Shown piece by piece: positions 35,411 through 47,420 of a stretch of DNA of 64,000 nt. Each line of letters starts with the position of its first letter. Position 1 is the first letter of the stretch. The notes beneath the pieces were generated by a model that saw only the letters and a list, made by a program, of their open reading frames with translations, did no database searches and was not told the origin of the DNA. A program made the translations under genes and the position numbers. This stretch comes from Rana temporaria. Taxonomy: Eukaryota; Chordata; Amphibia; Anura; Ranidae. The stretch spans positions 282,258,938 through 282,322,937 of the forward strand of contig NC_053492.1 of NCBI RefSeq assembly GCF_905171775.1. Reading direction: 5' to 3'.

Positions 35411-38400
35411 GGACAGTAAAAGAAGGGGAGGATCAAAAAAAGACAGGATCAAACAGCATTTTTATGCAATGCAGAGGATTAACCTCTCAGGTTCCACAGT
35501 GAGTATAACAAATATGCTTTACTGCATATACAGACTGATTTTACTGCTGTGGGTTTAGTAACACTTTAACCTTATCAGTAAGCTGCTGTTTTTTTTACTG
35601 TTCAGACAAGACGGGGTTGGGGATGTTTCGACTAGTGTTGGTAATAAACTGTCCTTTTGTTGCTACATTGGGAATATGACAATCTGCCTGTGCTCTCTGG
35701 TAGGGATGCCTAGATTACAAATCTGGCTGCACATAACTACAAATCAATTGGCATGTAAAGCAAATCCCATATAAGAAATTCAGCTGTATATTTGAATGCT
35801 TGGATTGGAGTGCAGTTTAGTGTGTCTATGTTGCAAGCCCATAGCTAAACATCTAAAAATGTTATGCTTATTATTTTTTGCCTCACGAATGTACTACATT
35901 TTTAGAATAAAGCATCCCCCTGCGATGGATGTAATTTACTACGTCTTATACATATTCAACTAACATTTTTCTATGAAGGCCTACATCTAAAAGCAACTTG
36001 GCGTACTGTATATAGCTTATTGGGGACATTACTAATTATATACTAGTCATATAAAAAGGTACAATCCCACTGTTCTATTTGTTCAACCACAGAAACATGG
36101 AGCCAGAAATGCTATCATTGTGATAAACCACCAAGCTTTGATTTTTGTACTTCAGGCTGAAAAACCCCGCTATTCACATATGTCTCTCTGTGCCTTTCCT
36201 CCACTATGTGCGGCCTTTATGCAGAGTTTAATTCCTGTCCTTCTATATTATTCACTCCCATGCCACTGCCTATCAAACCGCATGCCTCTCACAAAAACGA
36301 ACAAGCGGCTATTTAAATCTGATGTTTTCATGTAAACCAGTTTGATTTTTAAAGTGACTCATTGGTTCACCGGGGCTGTGTACAGTGATATTTTTATGCA
36401 CTGCTCAGATGTATACAATAAAAGGAGCAGCTTTTCTTATCCCAGACCCCAGGTACTCAACCACTGATAGAAAAGGGGTGACACACAGAGAAAGCAGTAT
36501 GATAAAAAGCTACATCTGCCTCAGGCATTGAAAAAGCAGTCAGATGATTAAACTCTTCTATAGCATTCCCAGAAGTGCAGCAAGGCAAAGCCTTAATACT
36601 AAGGAACAGAAATCCTTCAGATTTATCCCACGCTGATTTAGCCATTCTTTTCTTTTCAATAATTGGTGAAAGCTGGCATATGCTGCAACATACTTTCCCT
36701 GAAGCTCCTTCTGTTTCTGACAAGTTTCATTCCATTTGAAAAATCAATATACACATGGTCAAGAAATCATTCCGATGCTAAACACAGGGCTTAGCTCTAT
36801 GAAGTCAGGCTTTTCTTTCCCCCTTAATAAGCTAGACACATCATCAAGTTCATTAGCGCAGTATCGTGTTATCTGAAAGCCAGTGAGAGCCAGCACAGTT
36901 ATACAGGAGGTATCAATAGCACAATAGCAAATACATTATAACTGTATTCATTACCTGCAGATATTTATTTTAGGTTGGATCGCAAATATGAGTAGAATAG
37001 TATTTGCTACATGGACAGCCTAAGCATGTATCCAAGTCAAGGCAATATTTTGGAGCTTGCTAATGCCAATTTTTTTTGTTATACCTATGATGGTGTATGC
37101 TAAAAAAACTGTGCTAAATCATATATATCCAACATGTTGTGCTTTTTTTAAGGTCATTTTTACCCGCACAGTAATTTACTTTGAATTCTTTTATAATGAA
37201 GATATTTTTAAATACAAGACAATCTATATGATATAGTCTGTAATATGAAACGTATTCATGGAGACGTATGATCATACAAAATAGCTAATTTATTGGTAGA
37301 CAAATTATGAATATTTACATTCAATTCAAATACCAGTTGCGTTACATTAACGACTTGAAAATCAATAAAATACCCCCAAAATGGGCATGCAATACCCTTG
37401 ATTTGTGTCATGGTAAGTTCTCAAGATAACTTTATGTAAATGACAATGAAACAAAAGTGTCTATTTCACATGCCCAACCGTTACTATACTGCAGGTAAGT
37501 AAGTGGTTAACAATGTGAAATATATTGTACATTTGTTTTGTCAATAAAATTGGAATTATGTAAAAATAAAAATATAATAAAAAAACTGTACTATTTAAGG
37601 AAAAATTACCAGTTATTGATTATGAGAACAAACCATCACTACAGGATATTCAATTCTTCAATATTTCAACATTTCTAGGGAACAACAATAGATTTGAGAT
37701 AAAATAAAAAATGACATAGTTACCAATTCCCAAGATGGCTATTTCCTATTGGCAAGTGACCAGAGCTAAAATCGTTGCAGTCTTCATGCATAGTGCAAGT
37801 GTGCCCCCTCCCCATCGGAGTCAGTCCTCCTTGTATCATACTTCAGTCATTGCTTCATTCCTGCTCTCATGGGGCGCTCCTATTGATGGGGTCTTCCTTG
37901 GGGTCTTCTTTCATTCTTTTTCCATTTCTCCTTTTTGTTTTCATTCTCTAATTTTATATTGATCAGAACAATAGGACCATAAAGATCATACTCAGTTCTG
38001 CCCATCTGACAACTGTACTTAACTCATAGGCCTGTGGCACATATGGGCGTTCCTGTCAAGACGTGTCTGGTTTCTATTGGCTGACAGCTTAATAATAATT
38101 AACTTGTTCTCTGGGCTTGGAGAACCTCAAGTAATATCACTTCCAGCCACTAGGTGTCTCACCTTTATTGTGAGATAATCCATTCGTTAATATTTATATT
38201 TTTGGGGAAACTATCTATATATATATACATACATAGATATCTATATATACCTATACACATACACATTCTGGCAACTCTATATTTCATAAAATACAATTAG
38301 TATACTGTTGATTTCGATATAATATGTTCCTATATTCCTTTATAAAAGTTTTTTCCCAAAACAGTCTTTTCAATCAATGCATAGGTTTATATTTCAATCA

Positions 38401-39390
38401 ATGCAAAATACTTATTAATGTGGATACATGAATCATTTTGATATGTGTTTGATGGATATGTGTTACAGGCTAATTCACATTTTTATAATCACAATGTGAT
38501 ATCTTTCATAATGCTGATTAGCTTATTTAAAGTACTTCTATTTATAAAACAAATTTCTCATATAATTCTTCCTTCAAACAAAGTTCTAACATAACGGATA
38601 TATTTCCCTCGGTCCTAAGATGTCATTGATTGTCTAAACATTACTTATTATTTATTTCATATCAACATATATTCTTTTAATGCCATGTGTATTAATACTG
38701 CAAACTTGTACATTGGTTTGTGAAGCTTGGACTTAATAAAGACAGTTTAATAGCTCAGCTGTGTAAATATCCTCTCCTTAGAGACTCTTCGCTCATCAAC
38801 ATGGTCCATTGTGTTAGGATGGCTAAAGTCAACGTTCTTGTCCATGAAAGCTACCCCACAACGGGTATATCTACTCACTTGAAGCCAGTTTAAACACCTT
38901 GTTTGGTGAGAAAGCCATTTCATTGTTCTGTGATGAGAGTTTCCATTGTTCAGACTTTCACCCAAGCTTGTAAAAGTTAGAGATAGCTAATGTATTGGGA
39001 ACTTGTACATCTGAGCCAAAATGTGTTCCTTCTTCACTGACTGAATGACTTCAATATATAATCGTTACGATCAAATTTGAGGCTTAATGGACTTCCCATA
39101 TTTTTGTCGGAAAATATTAAAATATATTATTATTATCTTCGCCAAAACCCATAACAAACAGCAGTAGTTTAAGGAAAGCAACTAAAGCATTAATACAACA
39201 CAAATAGGATACATTTCAAAAAGATCGCTAGTGTGCTGCAAAAGATTTTTGGGCATATTTTAACATTATCTTAGAGAATTCTAAAGATGCAGATCATACA
39301 TTTTAAAGTAGAAATTCGAATCCAACATTTTTCTCTATCCTACCTTGAATTTTGTTATTTTTAGATTATTTGCAACATGATAATTTTGAT
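35411..39390. other. Long AT-rich low-copy stretch, no gene seen
   Basis: About 4 kb without recognisable elements. Frames at 36120-36335, 36457-36723 and 37735-37962 are short and carry no domain. Short (TA)n lies at 38213-38228. Confidence 0.45.
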
Positions 39391-39399
39391 GATGAGGAA

Positions 39400-39445
39400 C
39401 CACTACTGAGGAAGCCCAGTAAATGGGCGTAATGCGTATAGGTGG
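39400..39445 (+). ncRNA. Decayed hammerhead-ribozyme-like motif
   Basis: CTGAGGA (39406-39412) is followed by a stem GCCC/GGGC (39414-39417 and 39425-39428), then GTAATGCGTA. The hammerhead core would be CUGANGA, stem II, GAAA, stem III, UH. CCACTA before the core can pair with TAG(G)TGG (39439-39445) as stem I with one bulge. Core position A13 is T, so self-cleavage is not expected. Confidence 0.4.
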
Positions 39446-39464
39446 GAGGAGCCAGTACATCTTA

Positions 39465-39950
39465 TGCCGCGTACACACGACCATCGTGTGTAGGCTGGAG
39501 AGCATTTTCTCGACGTGAAAAATGGGCATTAAAAATTTAGAACGTGCTCTAAATTTTTGCGTCGTTTTTCACGTTGTCGTTTTTCACGTCGTGAAAAACG
39601 GTCGTGTGTAGGCTTTAACGACGTGAAAAAAACACGCATGCTCAAAAGAAAGTTATGAGACGGGAGCACTCGTTCTGGTAAAACTATAATTTGTAATGGA
39701 GATAGCACATTCGTCACGCTGTAACAGACTGAAAAGTGCGAAGACTGAAAAACGCGAGTCATCTCTCACCAAACTTTTACTAACACAAAATCAGCAAAGG
39801 CATCCCAAAGGGTGGCGCCATTTGAATGGAACTTCCCCTTTATAGTGCCGTCGTACGTGTTGTACGTTACCGCGCTTTGCTCAAGCATTTTTTTTTCACG
39901 ACCGTGTGTATGCAAGGCAGGCTTCACAAGAATCACATCGAAAAAAACAT
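39465..39950 (+). mobile_element. Family C element, right end lost
   Basis: TTA (39462-39464) precedes TGCCGCGTACACACGACC. The interior has TTTTTCACGTCGTGAAAAAC-like inverted blocks and CGACCGTGTGTATGCAAGGC at about 39899, as inside the copy at 40655. No right TIR is found, so the end is approximate. Confidence 0.7.
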
Positions 39951-40236
39951 TATTTTTTCTAGGAAATTAAATATCTTCTTAGTCAGCTTTACTATCGATA
40001 TTCCAGCATCAGCGATGAGTTTAGGATTTGATCTGCTTGTGTTTAAAGTTTGTTTGTAATTGAGTTTTTACCCCTTGTTTTTGTGAATACATGGTATACA
40101 GAGAGCACTATGGTTCACCTCCTTTTTATTTCATGGTAACTGTATGGAGGATAAGTAAACTTTGACCACTCATGACTGTATCCAGGAGAAGGGTGAGAAA
40201 TACGGTGATAACTAGAGGAGTGGATAAGGCGAATTA

Positions 40237-40651
40237 GGCCTCATGTACACTGCTGCTGGTAAACAGACGTTTAGGAGCAGTTGGGCATTTTTTTCTACTG
40301 CTCCTAAACTCTCCTCTATGTTATCTTATCTGTCCATGTACACAGGGTCGTTTATAGTCGTTTCTAGGCTGTTGAGTTTAGAGGCTTTTTTTGGAAGGCA
40401 AAAAAATTAGTTCAGAGTTTAGAGGCATTTCAAGCGCCAAACGCTTCTAAACGTGGCGCTTTTCGTTTACAGGCATTTTTTGCTTTTGGCTATTTAAAAA
40501 AAGAAATATATATATATATATTTTCAGAAACGCTTCTAAATGCAAACGTGGCATGTAAACGCGGGAAAACAGTCGTTTTAAACGTGGATTACTATCTGTC
40601 AAGTTAAATTGTTCAGGAGAGGTTGTAAAAACATCCCGTGTACATGAAGCC
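40237..40651. mobile_element. Harbinger-like MITE abutting the next element
   Basis: Ends GGCCTCATGTACAC and GTGTACATGAAGCC are flanked by TTA (40234-40236 and 40652-40654). GTTTAGGAGC, ACGCTTCTAAACGTGG and AACGTGG repeats fill the inside. Confidence 0.8.
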
Positions 40652-40654
40652 TTA

Positions 40655-41046
40655 TGCCGCGTACACACGGTCGGAATTTCTGACAACAAATGTTCGATGT
40701 GAGCTTTTGGTTGGATATTCCGACCGTGTGTAGGTTCCATCGGACATTTGCTTGACATGTTTGAGAGCTGGTTCTCAATTTTTCCGACAACAAAAATTTG
40801 TCTTTATGTAATTCCGACGCACAAAAATCCTAAGCATGCTCGGAATCAATTCGATGCATCCCCGGAATCATTGAACTTAATTTTTCTCGGTTCGTCGTAG
40901 TGTTGTATGTGACCGCGTTCTTAAAGTTTGGAATTTTCGACAACATTTGTGTGACCGTGTGTATGCAAGACAAGTTTGAGCGAACAATCGGATGGAAAAA
41001 AATCCACAGTTTTGTTGTCAGAATGTCCGATCGTGTGTACGTGGCA
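40655..41046 (+). mobile_element. Family C element with exact TTA duplication
   Basis: Ends TGCCGCGTACACACGGTC and GATCGTGTGTACGTGGCA are flanked by TTA (40652-40654 and 41047-41049). The left TTA is also the right TTA of the preceding element. No coding capacity. Confidence 0.88.
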
Positions 41047-41049
41047 TTA

Positions 41050-41413
41050 GACTCTGAGTGGGGTCTGACGAATGAGGTGAGCTGGCACTTCTTATAGAGG
41101 TGGTGGTTCAATGAAAACTTTTTGTGGAAGATTTATTGTCACGTGTAGCACACAGCGGTGATAGACAGGAAGAATTTTTTTTATACATTGATTTAGGAGA
41201 CAAAGAGTGACTTTTTTTTCCTAATGCTTATTTCATCACATTTTGGAGTTCTACGAATGAATTGCCCTGCACTGGTACATATATAATTTACAATGATCAT
41301 TTTGATGACTGGTCGAATGATAGATACCAGCGTGGTATGTTTCAGTGCAATTTAGCTTGGTCTTTGAGCCAGAGAAATCTAGGAGAGGTGAGTATGCAGA
41401 CAAAGGACTACAT
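41050..41413. other. No feature seen
   Basis: Nothing recognised. Confidence 0.35.
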
Positions 41414-41416
41414 TTA

Positions 41417-41843
41417 AGCCTCGTACACACTCACGGTTTTCTCGGCCAGAATCAGCAAGAAAACTGCTGGCAGAGCTTTCTTGCCGAGTAAACCGTGCAT
41501 GTGTACGAGGCTTTGAGGTTTCTTGTCGGTAAAACTGCCCAGAATCTCAACGAGAAAAATAGAGAACCTGTTTCCCTGCCGAGAAACCCGAGCGTGTGTA
41601 TACTTACCTGCCTCCATGGAAACCCGCGCATGCTCGAAATTACATTGACGCTTGCGCGGTAGCTTCCAAGGTATAGGTAGGGTGAAGAAAGATGGCGGCG
41701 ACGGCATCGAATGTGACTATGTGGCGTTTGTGCCATTCAAAAGAACGGCGGTTAAATCTTTTGAATCGTACGTGTTTACACTCGGCCGGCAAGAAAATCT
41801 TGCCAGGAATCTCGTCAGGAAAAACAACGTGTGTACAGGGCTT
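41417..41843 (-). mobile_element. Family C element, inverted copy of 28743-29237
   Basis: Left end AGCCTCGTACACAC and right end GTGTGTACAGGGCT; flanks TTA (41414-41416) and TCA (41844-41846). It keeps the same internal order in reverse, including GAAAGATGGCGGCGACG and GCCATTCAAAAGAACGGCGG. It is about 70 bp shorter than the other copy. Confidence 0.85.
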
Positions 41844-41846
41844 CAA

Positions 41847-42229
41847 ACTATGGAGAGTTAGTGTTTGAGTTGGTGTTACAGGGATGGTAAATGCTGGTAT
41901 TCTGGTAAGAAGTAATGTTAGAGTTACAGGAAAGCTTATTGTTACAAAAACGGTTTGCAAGGATGAGTTCTGGCTTTGGCCTGAGCATAAGTTTGGACCA
42001 AACATTCAGATGTTTGGCCAGCAATGAATATTTAGGGTGTTCATACATAGTCAGGAATCCCTAGCCATGTAAGCATATGGAGATCAGAAGGGGTAACATT
42101 ATTGGCTAAATATGGCCATGCATTTTTGGTCAATTAACGTTGACCAAATATGGTCACAGCCGATACGGGCAATGATGTAAACACTATCCCCAACATTTCT
42201 CTAATGACAGTTTGGGGAGTTTTCTTTTT
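41847..42229. other. No feature seen
   Basis: Some resemblance near 42095-42150 to 14390-14450 (CAAATATG(A/G)CCATGGCC-like) suggests old repeat DNA. Confidence 0.35.
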
Positions 42230-42468
42230 TTTTAAGTTGGTGGGCATCATCGTCATTGGCGGTGGATTTACAATGAGGACTTTTTATGTGACCCCATATA
42301 GTTCAGGGGGGGGGGCATGCTCAGATTAAGCGTATGTAATGGATTTCTTGGAGGACCTCATACATTTTTTTGCGTGAGGTACCCCCTTAAAAATCCGTAC
42401 CAGACTCAAAGGATCTGGTATGTATTTTGGGGAGGACTCTATGCAATTTTGTTATTCTTCCTGTATAA
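42230..42468. mobile_element. hAT internal fragment
   Basis: GGTACCCCCTTAAAAATCC, CCGTACCAGACTCAAAGGATCTGG and TTTGGGGAGGACTC follow the pattern of the hAT interior at 20640-20830. Ends are not found. Confidence 0.5.
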
Positions 42469-42615
42469 TGTGTTACAGAAAAAGTTACATTTATAAAGAA
42501 TTAAAAAAAAGGACATAGACCCCTCCAAAGGGCCCCTCAAAACACATAGCCACCCATGGAGGGGTCTGTGTGCGGTTTTATTATCTTGTAAATGTAACTT
42601 TTTCTGTGACACATT
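42468..42615. repeat. Inverted repeat, 25-bp arms
   Basis: 42468-42492 pairs with 42591-42615 with one mismatch (TGTTACAGAAAAAGTTACATT). A second pair, AGACCCCTCC and GGAGGGGTCT, lies inside at 42517-42567. Confidence 0.92.
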
Positions 42616-43011
42616 CTACTACAAGTTTTTATTTTTTATGTTTTTTGCTGATAATTTTAAACACTTTTTTACTTTGTAAATATCAGTGCTACTGCAATAT
42701 TTTCTGTACATCAGAGATGCGCCCCTGTACAGGCAAGATGAGGCACCTCTCAGCATGTCATATACAGTGGATCTATACTCACCTCAGCTTCAGTGATGCA
42801 GCGTTCCCAAGCTCCCTGCCCGGCTGCTAACATCTTCAGGCGACTGGCTTCTGGGTCTCGATCGCTGACTGGTCTCATTGGCCAGACAGGGATGACATCA
42901 CTCCCGTGCATGAGTTGGGGTTCAGTCAGATTCGGCATTGCCAAATTTGTACAGTGAGCTGCGCATGCATGGCTCACCTTACAAAGGCGAACATGCAGGT
43001 AAGTAAACTTA
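42616..43011. other. Unassigned repeat-like DNA
   Basis: GC-richer block with GCGCATGCATG and AGGTAAGTAAACTTACCT (palindromic, 42997-43014). Looks like the centre of a non-autonomous element; ends unknown. Confidence 0.35.
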
Positions 43012-43860
43012 CCTGCATATTTACTGTGACACAATGGCACTGCTTGCCGAAACAGGGGTCCCCTTTAAGAGCTGCCAGAGGGAGACCCAATGTGCATGGC
43101 CAGCGGACGCGATCACCGCCGGCCACGTATGATCGCCTGCACGAGGGCCAGCAACACACAAATCCCTGTTCTGTCAGGGAAGAGGAGACATATTGTTTGT
43201 TCCTACTAAGTAGGAACAATAAAATGTCTCCTCCTCCAGTCAGTCCAATCCCCTCAAAGTTAGAACACACCTAGGGGACACACATTTAACCCCTGGATCG
43301 CCCCCTAGTGTTTACCGCTGTCCTACCAGTGACATTCACACAGTAATCGGTGCATATTTATAGCACTGATCGCTGTATAAATGTCAATGGTTCCAAAAAT
43401 GTGTCAAAAGTGTCCAATCTGTTTATCACAATGTTGTAGTACTGCTAAAAATTGCAGATCACGCCATTGCTAGTAAAAAAAAAATGCCATAAATCTTAAT
43501 AAAACATGTTCTATTTTTTTACACTGGACAAACCGATCATGTGTACACGGCTTTAGAAACGATTTTCAAAGGAGAATTTTTTTTTTTTTAATTGGGATAT
43601 TTATTATAGCAAAAAGTAAAAAATAGTGTTTTTTTTTTCAAAATTGTCGCAATTTTTTGGTTTATAGCACATAAAATTAAAACCGCAGAGGTGATCAAAT
43701 ACCACCAAAAGAAAGCTCTATATGTGGGGAAAAAAGGACATCAATTTTGTTTGGGAGCCACGTCGCACGACTGCACAATTGTCAGTTAAAGTGACGCAGT
43801 GCCGGAAGCTGAAATTTCGCCTGGGCAGGAAGGGGGTATATGTGCCCAGTAAGCAAGTGG
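43012..43860 (-). mobile_element. Family B TTAA element, left end decayed
   Basis: The right end AGCAAGTGG precedes TTAA (43861-43864). The body is in reverse orientation (CACCAAAAGAAAGCTCTA, CACAATTGTCAGTTAAAG). The left start near 43012 is approximate. Its variable hairpin is about 43182-43205 with 43211-43236 (GAGGAGACAT...ATGTCTCC). TTAATATTCATACCAGACCC after it matches hAT interior, so it also landed in the hAT. Confidence 0.78.
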
Positions 43861-43864
43861 TTAA

Positions 43865-45216
43865 TATTCATACCAGACCCAAAGGGCCTGGTAATGGACT
43901 GGGGTGGCTGCTGTTTTTTTCAATTTTTTTCATCTGTATTGCCAGGACCCGACAATTCATGAATAGCCGCGAGTAGTTTTAACCACTTAACCCCCGGACC
44001 ATATTGCTGCCCAAAGACCAGAGCACTTTTTGCGATTCGGCACTGCGTCGCTTTAACTGACAATTGCGCGGTCGTGCGACGTGGCTCCCAAACAAAATTG
44101 GCGTCCTTTTTTCCCCACAAATAGAGCTTTCTTTTGGTGGTATTTAATCACCTCTGCGTTTTTTAGTTTTTGCGCTATAAACAAAAATAGAGCGACAATT
44201 TTGAAAAAAAATAATATTTTTTACTTTTTGCTATAATAAATATCCCCCAAAAATATATATATATATAAAAAAAAAATTTCCTCAGTTTAGGCCGATATGT
44301 ATTCTTCTACATATTTTTCTAAAAAAAAAATCGCAATAAGTGTTTATTGATTACAAAATAGGGGGTATTTTTATGGCATTTTTATTAATATTTTTTTTTT
44401 ACTAGTAATGGCGGGGATCAGTGTTTTTTTTCGGTACTGCGACATTATGGCGGACACTTCGGACACTTTTGACACATTTTTGGGACCATCGGCATTTTTA
44501 TAGCGATCAGTGTAAAAATGTCACTGGCAGTGAAGGGGTTAACACTAGGGGCGGGGAAGGGGTTAAGAATGTTCCCTGGGTGTGTTCTAACTGTAGGGGG
44601 GGTGGCCTCACTAGGGGAAATGACTGATCTTCTGTTCATACATTGTATAAACAGACGATCAGCATTTCTCCCCCTGACAGGACCGGGAGCTGTGTGTTAA
44701 CACACACAGCTCCCGGTCCCCACTCTGTAACGAGCGATCGCGTGTGCCCGGCGGCGATCGTGCCCGCTGGACACGCGCACAGGAGTCGGGGGCGATCGGG
44801 GGTGCGCGCGCCTAGTGGCCTGCGCGAGAGCCGACTTTATACTACGGGCTCTCGCGCAGGGGAGCTGACTTGCCGCCGTAAAAGGACGCTGGGCGGTCGG
44901 CAAGTAGTTAAATTACTTTTTTCCTTTATAAATTACATTTTGTGCAGGGACAGTTCCAAACACAGGAAAGATGTGCAACTTTACAGGCATACTATAGACA
45001 CCCCCCCAGGTACAAAATTTAAAGGAATATTTCACTTTTATTATTTCACTTTCGCATCATTAAAATCACTGCTACCAGAAAAACTGACGTTTTTAAAACT
45101 TTTTTTGCATTGATACATGTCCCCTGGGGCAGGACCCAGGACCCCAAACACTTTTTATGACAATAACTTGCATATTAACCTTTAAGATTAACCCGGGGGT
45201 GTTCGGCTCATCCCTA
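43865..45216. mobile_element. Right half of a hAT element, with nested family B
   Basis: 43865-43982 and 44908-45216 together match the right part of the 8024-9337 and 20200-22336 copies: CCAGACC-AAAGGGCCTGGTAATGGA, GACAATTCAT, then TGTGCAGGGACAGTTC, CATGTCCCCTGGGGCAGG. The end GGCTCATCCCTA (45205-45216) is intact; the 8-bp flank would be CTAGTCAC. The left half is not seen. Confidence 0.82.
43983..44907 (+). mobile_element. Family B TTAA element inside a hAT
   Basis: TTAA at 43979-43982 and 44908-44911; left end CCACTTAACCCCCGGACC and right end GGCAAGTAG. The empty site can be read at 8931-8955 and 21890-21915 (GTGATTTTAAATGAC and GTCAGTTTTAAATGTC). The variable hairpin is 44617-44640/44646-44670; a second perfect-looking one surrounds GGGAGCTGTGTGTTAACACA at 44687. 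Confidence 0.93.
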
Positions 45217-45559
45217 CTAGTCACCTAAGCATGATAAACACTAAACAAAAGGGAGGAGCGTGTCTCTTATTATCACTGGCAGCATCTACGCCACACTCCA
45301 CCATATTTCACACGTCGTTAGATTCTTGCATTTTCCTGTTCCAACTTGTTTCCTGTGGCAGGAAATGCGCATTAGAAAGTCACATGACCGCCATATAAAG
45401 AGGTCAAATACAGGTATTAAGGAAATTTTTGGGGATTGCTAAATAGTAGAAATGTTAACTACATAAGTACATAGACAAAATTGCATATACCATCCTATGT
45501 ATTTTTTAAATCATTTTAGCCGTTAAAAAAAAAAATTACTGGTCCTTGCCAAATAACAT
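45217..45559. other. No feature seen
   Basis: No gene or element recognised. Confidence 0.35.
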
Positions 45560-45800
45560 TATAAAAAAAAATGCCTTGGTACATGTTCCCCAGGGAGGTG
45601 CCCACCCCTCAATGCTATTGTTGATACCACATTATCTATTAGCCCAGAAAATTGGCATTTAAAAAAATACAGATTTGACTCCTATTGTTTTCAGTGGGGT
45701 TCAGTTTCGGCAGGTAAACTTCTTTGAAGTTCACCAAACCCAGTTGGAGCTAAACTGGGTTAAAACTGGGTTTTAACCCAGTTCCTAGTCAGCACATAGG
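45560..45800. mobile_element. Very old hAT right-end fragment
   Basis: ACATGTTCCCCAGGGAGG, CCACATTATCTATTAGCC, AAATTGGCATTTAA and TTCAAAGTTC-type bases keep the order of the hAT right end (ACATGTCCCCTGGGGCAGG, TTGCATATTAGCC, AAATTAGCACTTTA). Confidence 0.5.
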
Positions 45801-45901
45801 GTGTTAAGGTTAAAGAAAGGGTAGGGTTTGGGTTACAGGAAGAGTTGTTACTGAAATACTGGTCTTCTGTGTAGAGTAGCTGGCACAGAAGAGGTGACTA
45901 C

Positions 45902-47412
45902 TAGTGTTGCTCACGAATATTCGCATTGCGAATATTCGACTCGAATATAGCATATTCGAGAAATCGCGCTATATTTCGAATTTCGCGGTGAATATTCGCA
46001 ATTCCGAATATTCGCATTTTTTCAATTTGATTTTTAAAACAGATCACATCCTATCGACGTCTAAAAGCATTGCTGGTATGATTAGAGACCATGGGCCGAG
46101 TAGCTAAGCTGAGGCGATCCTTTTATGTTGCCAAATTGAAAAAAAAATATTGCGATTTTTCGCTATTGCGAATGCGAAAATGATTGCGAATTTTCGATAA
46201 CTGTGGTAGGAGAACTCTGATTGTCTCTGATGCAAAAGGGGGGGGCTTTGTGTATGTGTATGTTATGAATATTTGTATGTTTGATATTATTATTTTTTGT
46301 AAGAAGGAAAAAATTGCGCATACCTTAAAAAAGGGGAGAATACAGCAGCAACTCAAAAATGTTATACAACATAAATTAATACAAGACAGAAAATGGAGTC
46401 GCTCTACAAGAATAAAAAATATGTCTAGTGACAAGACATGTGGGCAAATTATAAAATAAGCAAGCGCAAATAACTTGTGAAATACACAGTGAAACAAATA
46501 TATAAAGAAATATAGTCCCAATAATAGAAAAATAATCTTTCATAAAAATGTCTTTGATATGTGAAGTGAAAAAAAGTCCAAAGCATGCAGCATGAACGTG
46601 TTCAATCTTCAAGGTGTTTGATTGACAAATGGCTGTGACAGATGGATAGAGTAAAGAATCACCACCAATGCAAAACACTTTTTATTTTCTATTGTAAAAT
46701 ATCAAGAATATTCTGAGCCAATCAGAGTGCTCCTTCCGCATTTGCCGAATATTCGCAATTATTTTGTATTGTAAAATATCAAGAATATTCTGAGCCAATC
46801 AGAGTGCTCCTTCCGCATTTGCCGAATATTCGCAATTATTTTGTATTGTAAAATATCAAGAATATTCTGAGCCAATCAGAGTGCTCCTTCTGCATTTGCC
46901 GAATATTCGCAATTATTTTGTATTGTAAAATATCAAGAATATTCTGAGCCAATCAGAGTGCTCCTTCCGCATTTGCCGAATATTCGCAATTATTTTGTAT
47001 TGTAAAATATCACGAATATTCTGAGCCAATCAGAGTGCTCCTACAGCATTTGTCGAAATTGCGCAATAAATATCGCATTCGCATGTTGCGATATTTCGAT
47101 AAAATATCACGAATATTCTGAGCCAATCAGAGCGCTCCTCCAGCATTTCTCGGAATTGCGCAATAAATATCGCATTCGCATGTTGCGATATTTCGATAAA
47201 ATATCACGAATATTCTGAGCCAATCAGAGTGCTCCTACCGCAGTTATCAAAAAATCGCAATTATTTTCGCATTCGCAATAGTGAAAAATCGCAATCATTT
47301 AATTTAGATAAAATATCACGAATATTCGAATTTAGCGAATATATCTCGAATATTCGAATATATATTCGAGATATATCGCGAAATCGAATATGGCATATTC
47401 TGCTCAACACTA
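45902..47412. mobile_element. hAT element with exact 8-bp duplication and tandem repeats
   Basis: Ends TAGTGTTGCTCACG and TGCTCAACACTA are flanked by GTGACTAC (45894-45901 and 47413-47420). Both subterminal regions are full of ATATTCGAATAT-like palindromes. No transposase. The frames at 45904-46678 are AT-rich and without domains. Confidence 0.93.
46690..47265. repeat. Tandem repeat, five 77-bp units then two of about 96 bp
   Basis: GTAAAATATC starts units at 46694, 46771, 46848, 46925 and 47002, exactly 77 bp apart. Each has TTCTGAGCCAATCAGAGTGC (with a CCAAT motif) and GCATTTGCCGAATATTCGC. The next two units (from about 47099 and 47195) are longer and carry ATATCGCATTCGCATGTTGC. Confidence 0.95.
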
Positions 47413-47420
47413 GTGACTAC

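Noticed and set aside
43000..43015. AGGTAAGTAAACTTACCT-type sequence as a splice donor of a host exon
   Set aside because: It is a palindrome within repeat DNA; GGTAAGT strings occur at the centres of many elements here (for example 16520, 54856, 57987).
46694..47100. Regular repeats resembling a CRISPR array
   Set aside because: Units are 77 bp, contiguous and without unique spacers, inside a hAT element of a eukaryotic genome.
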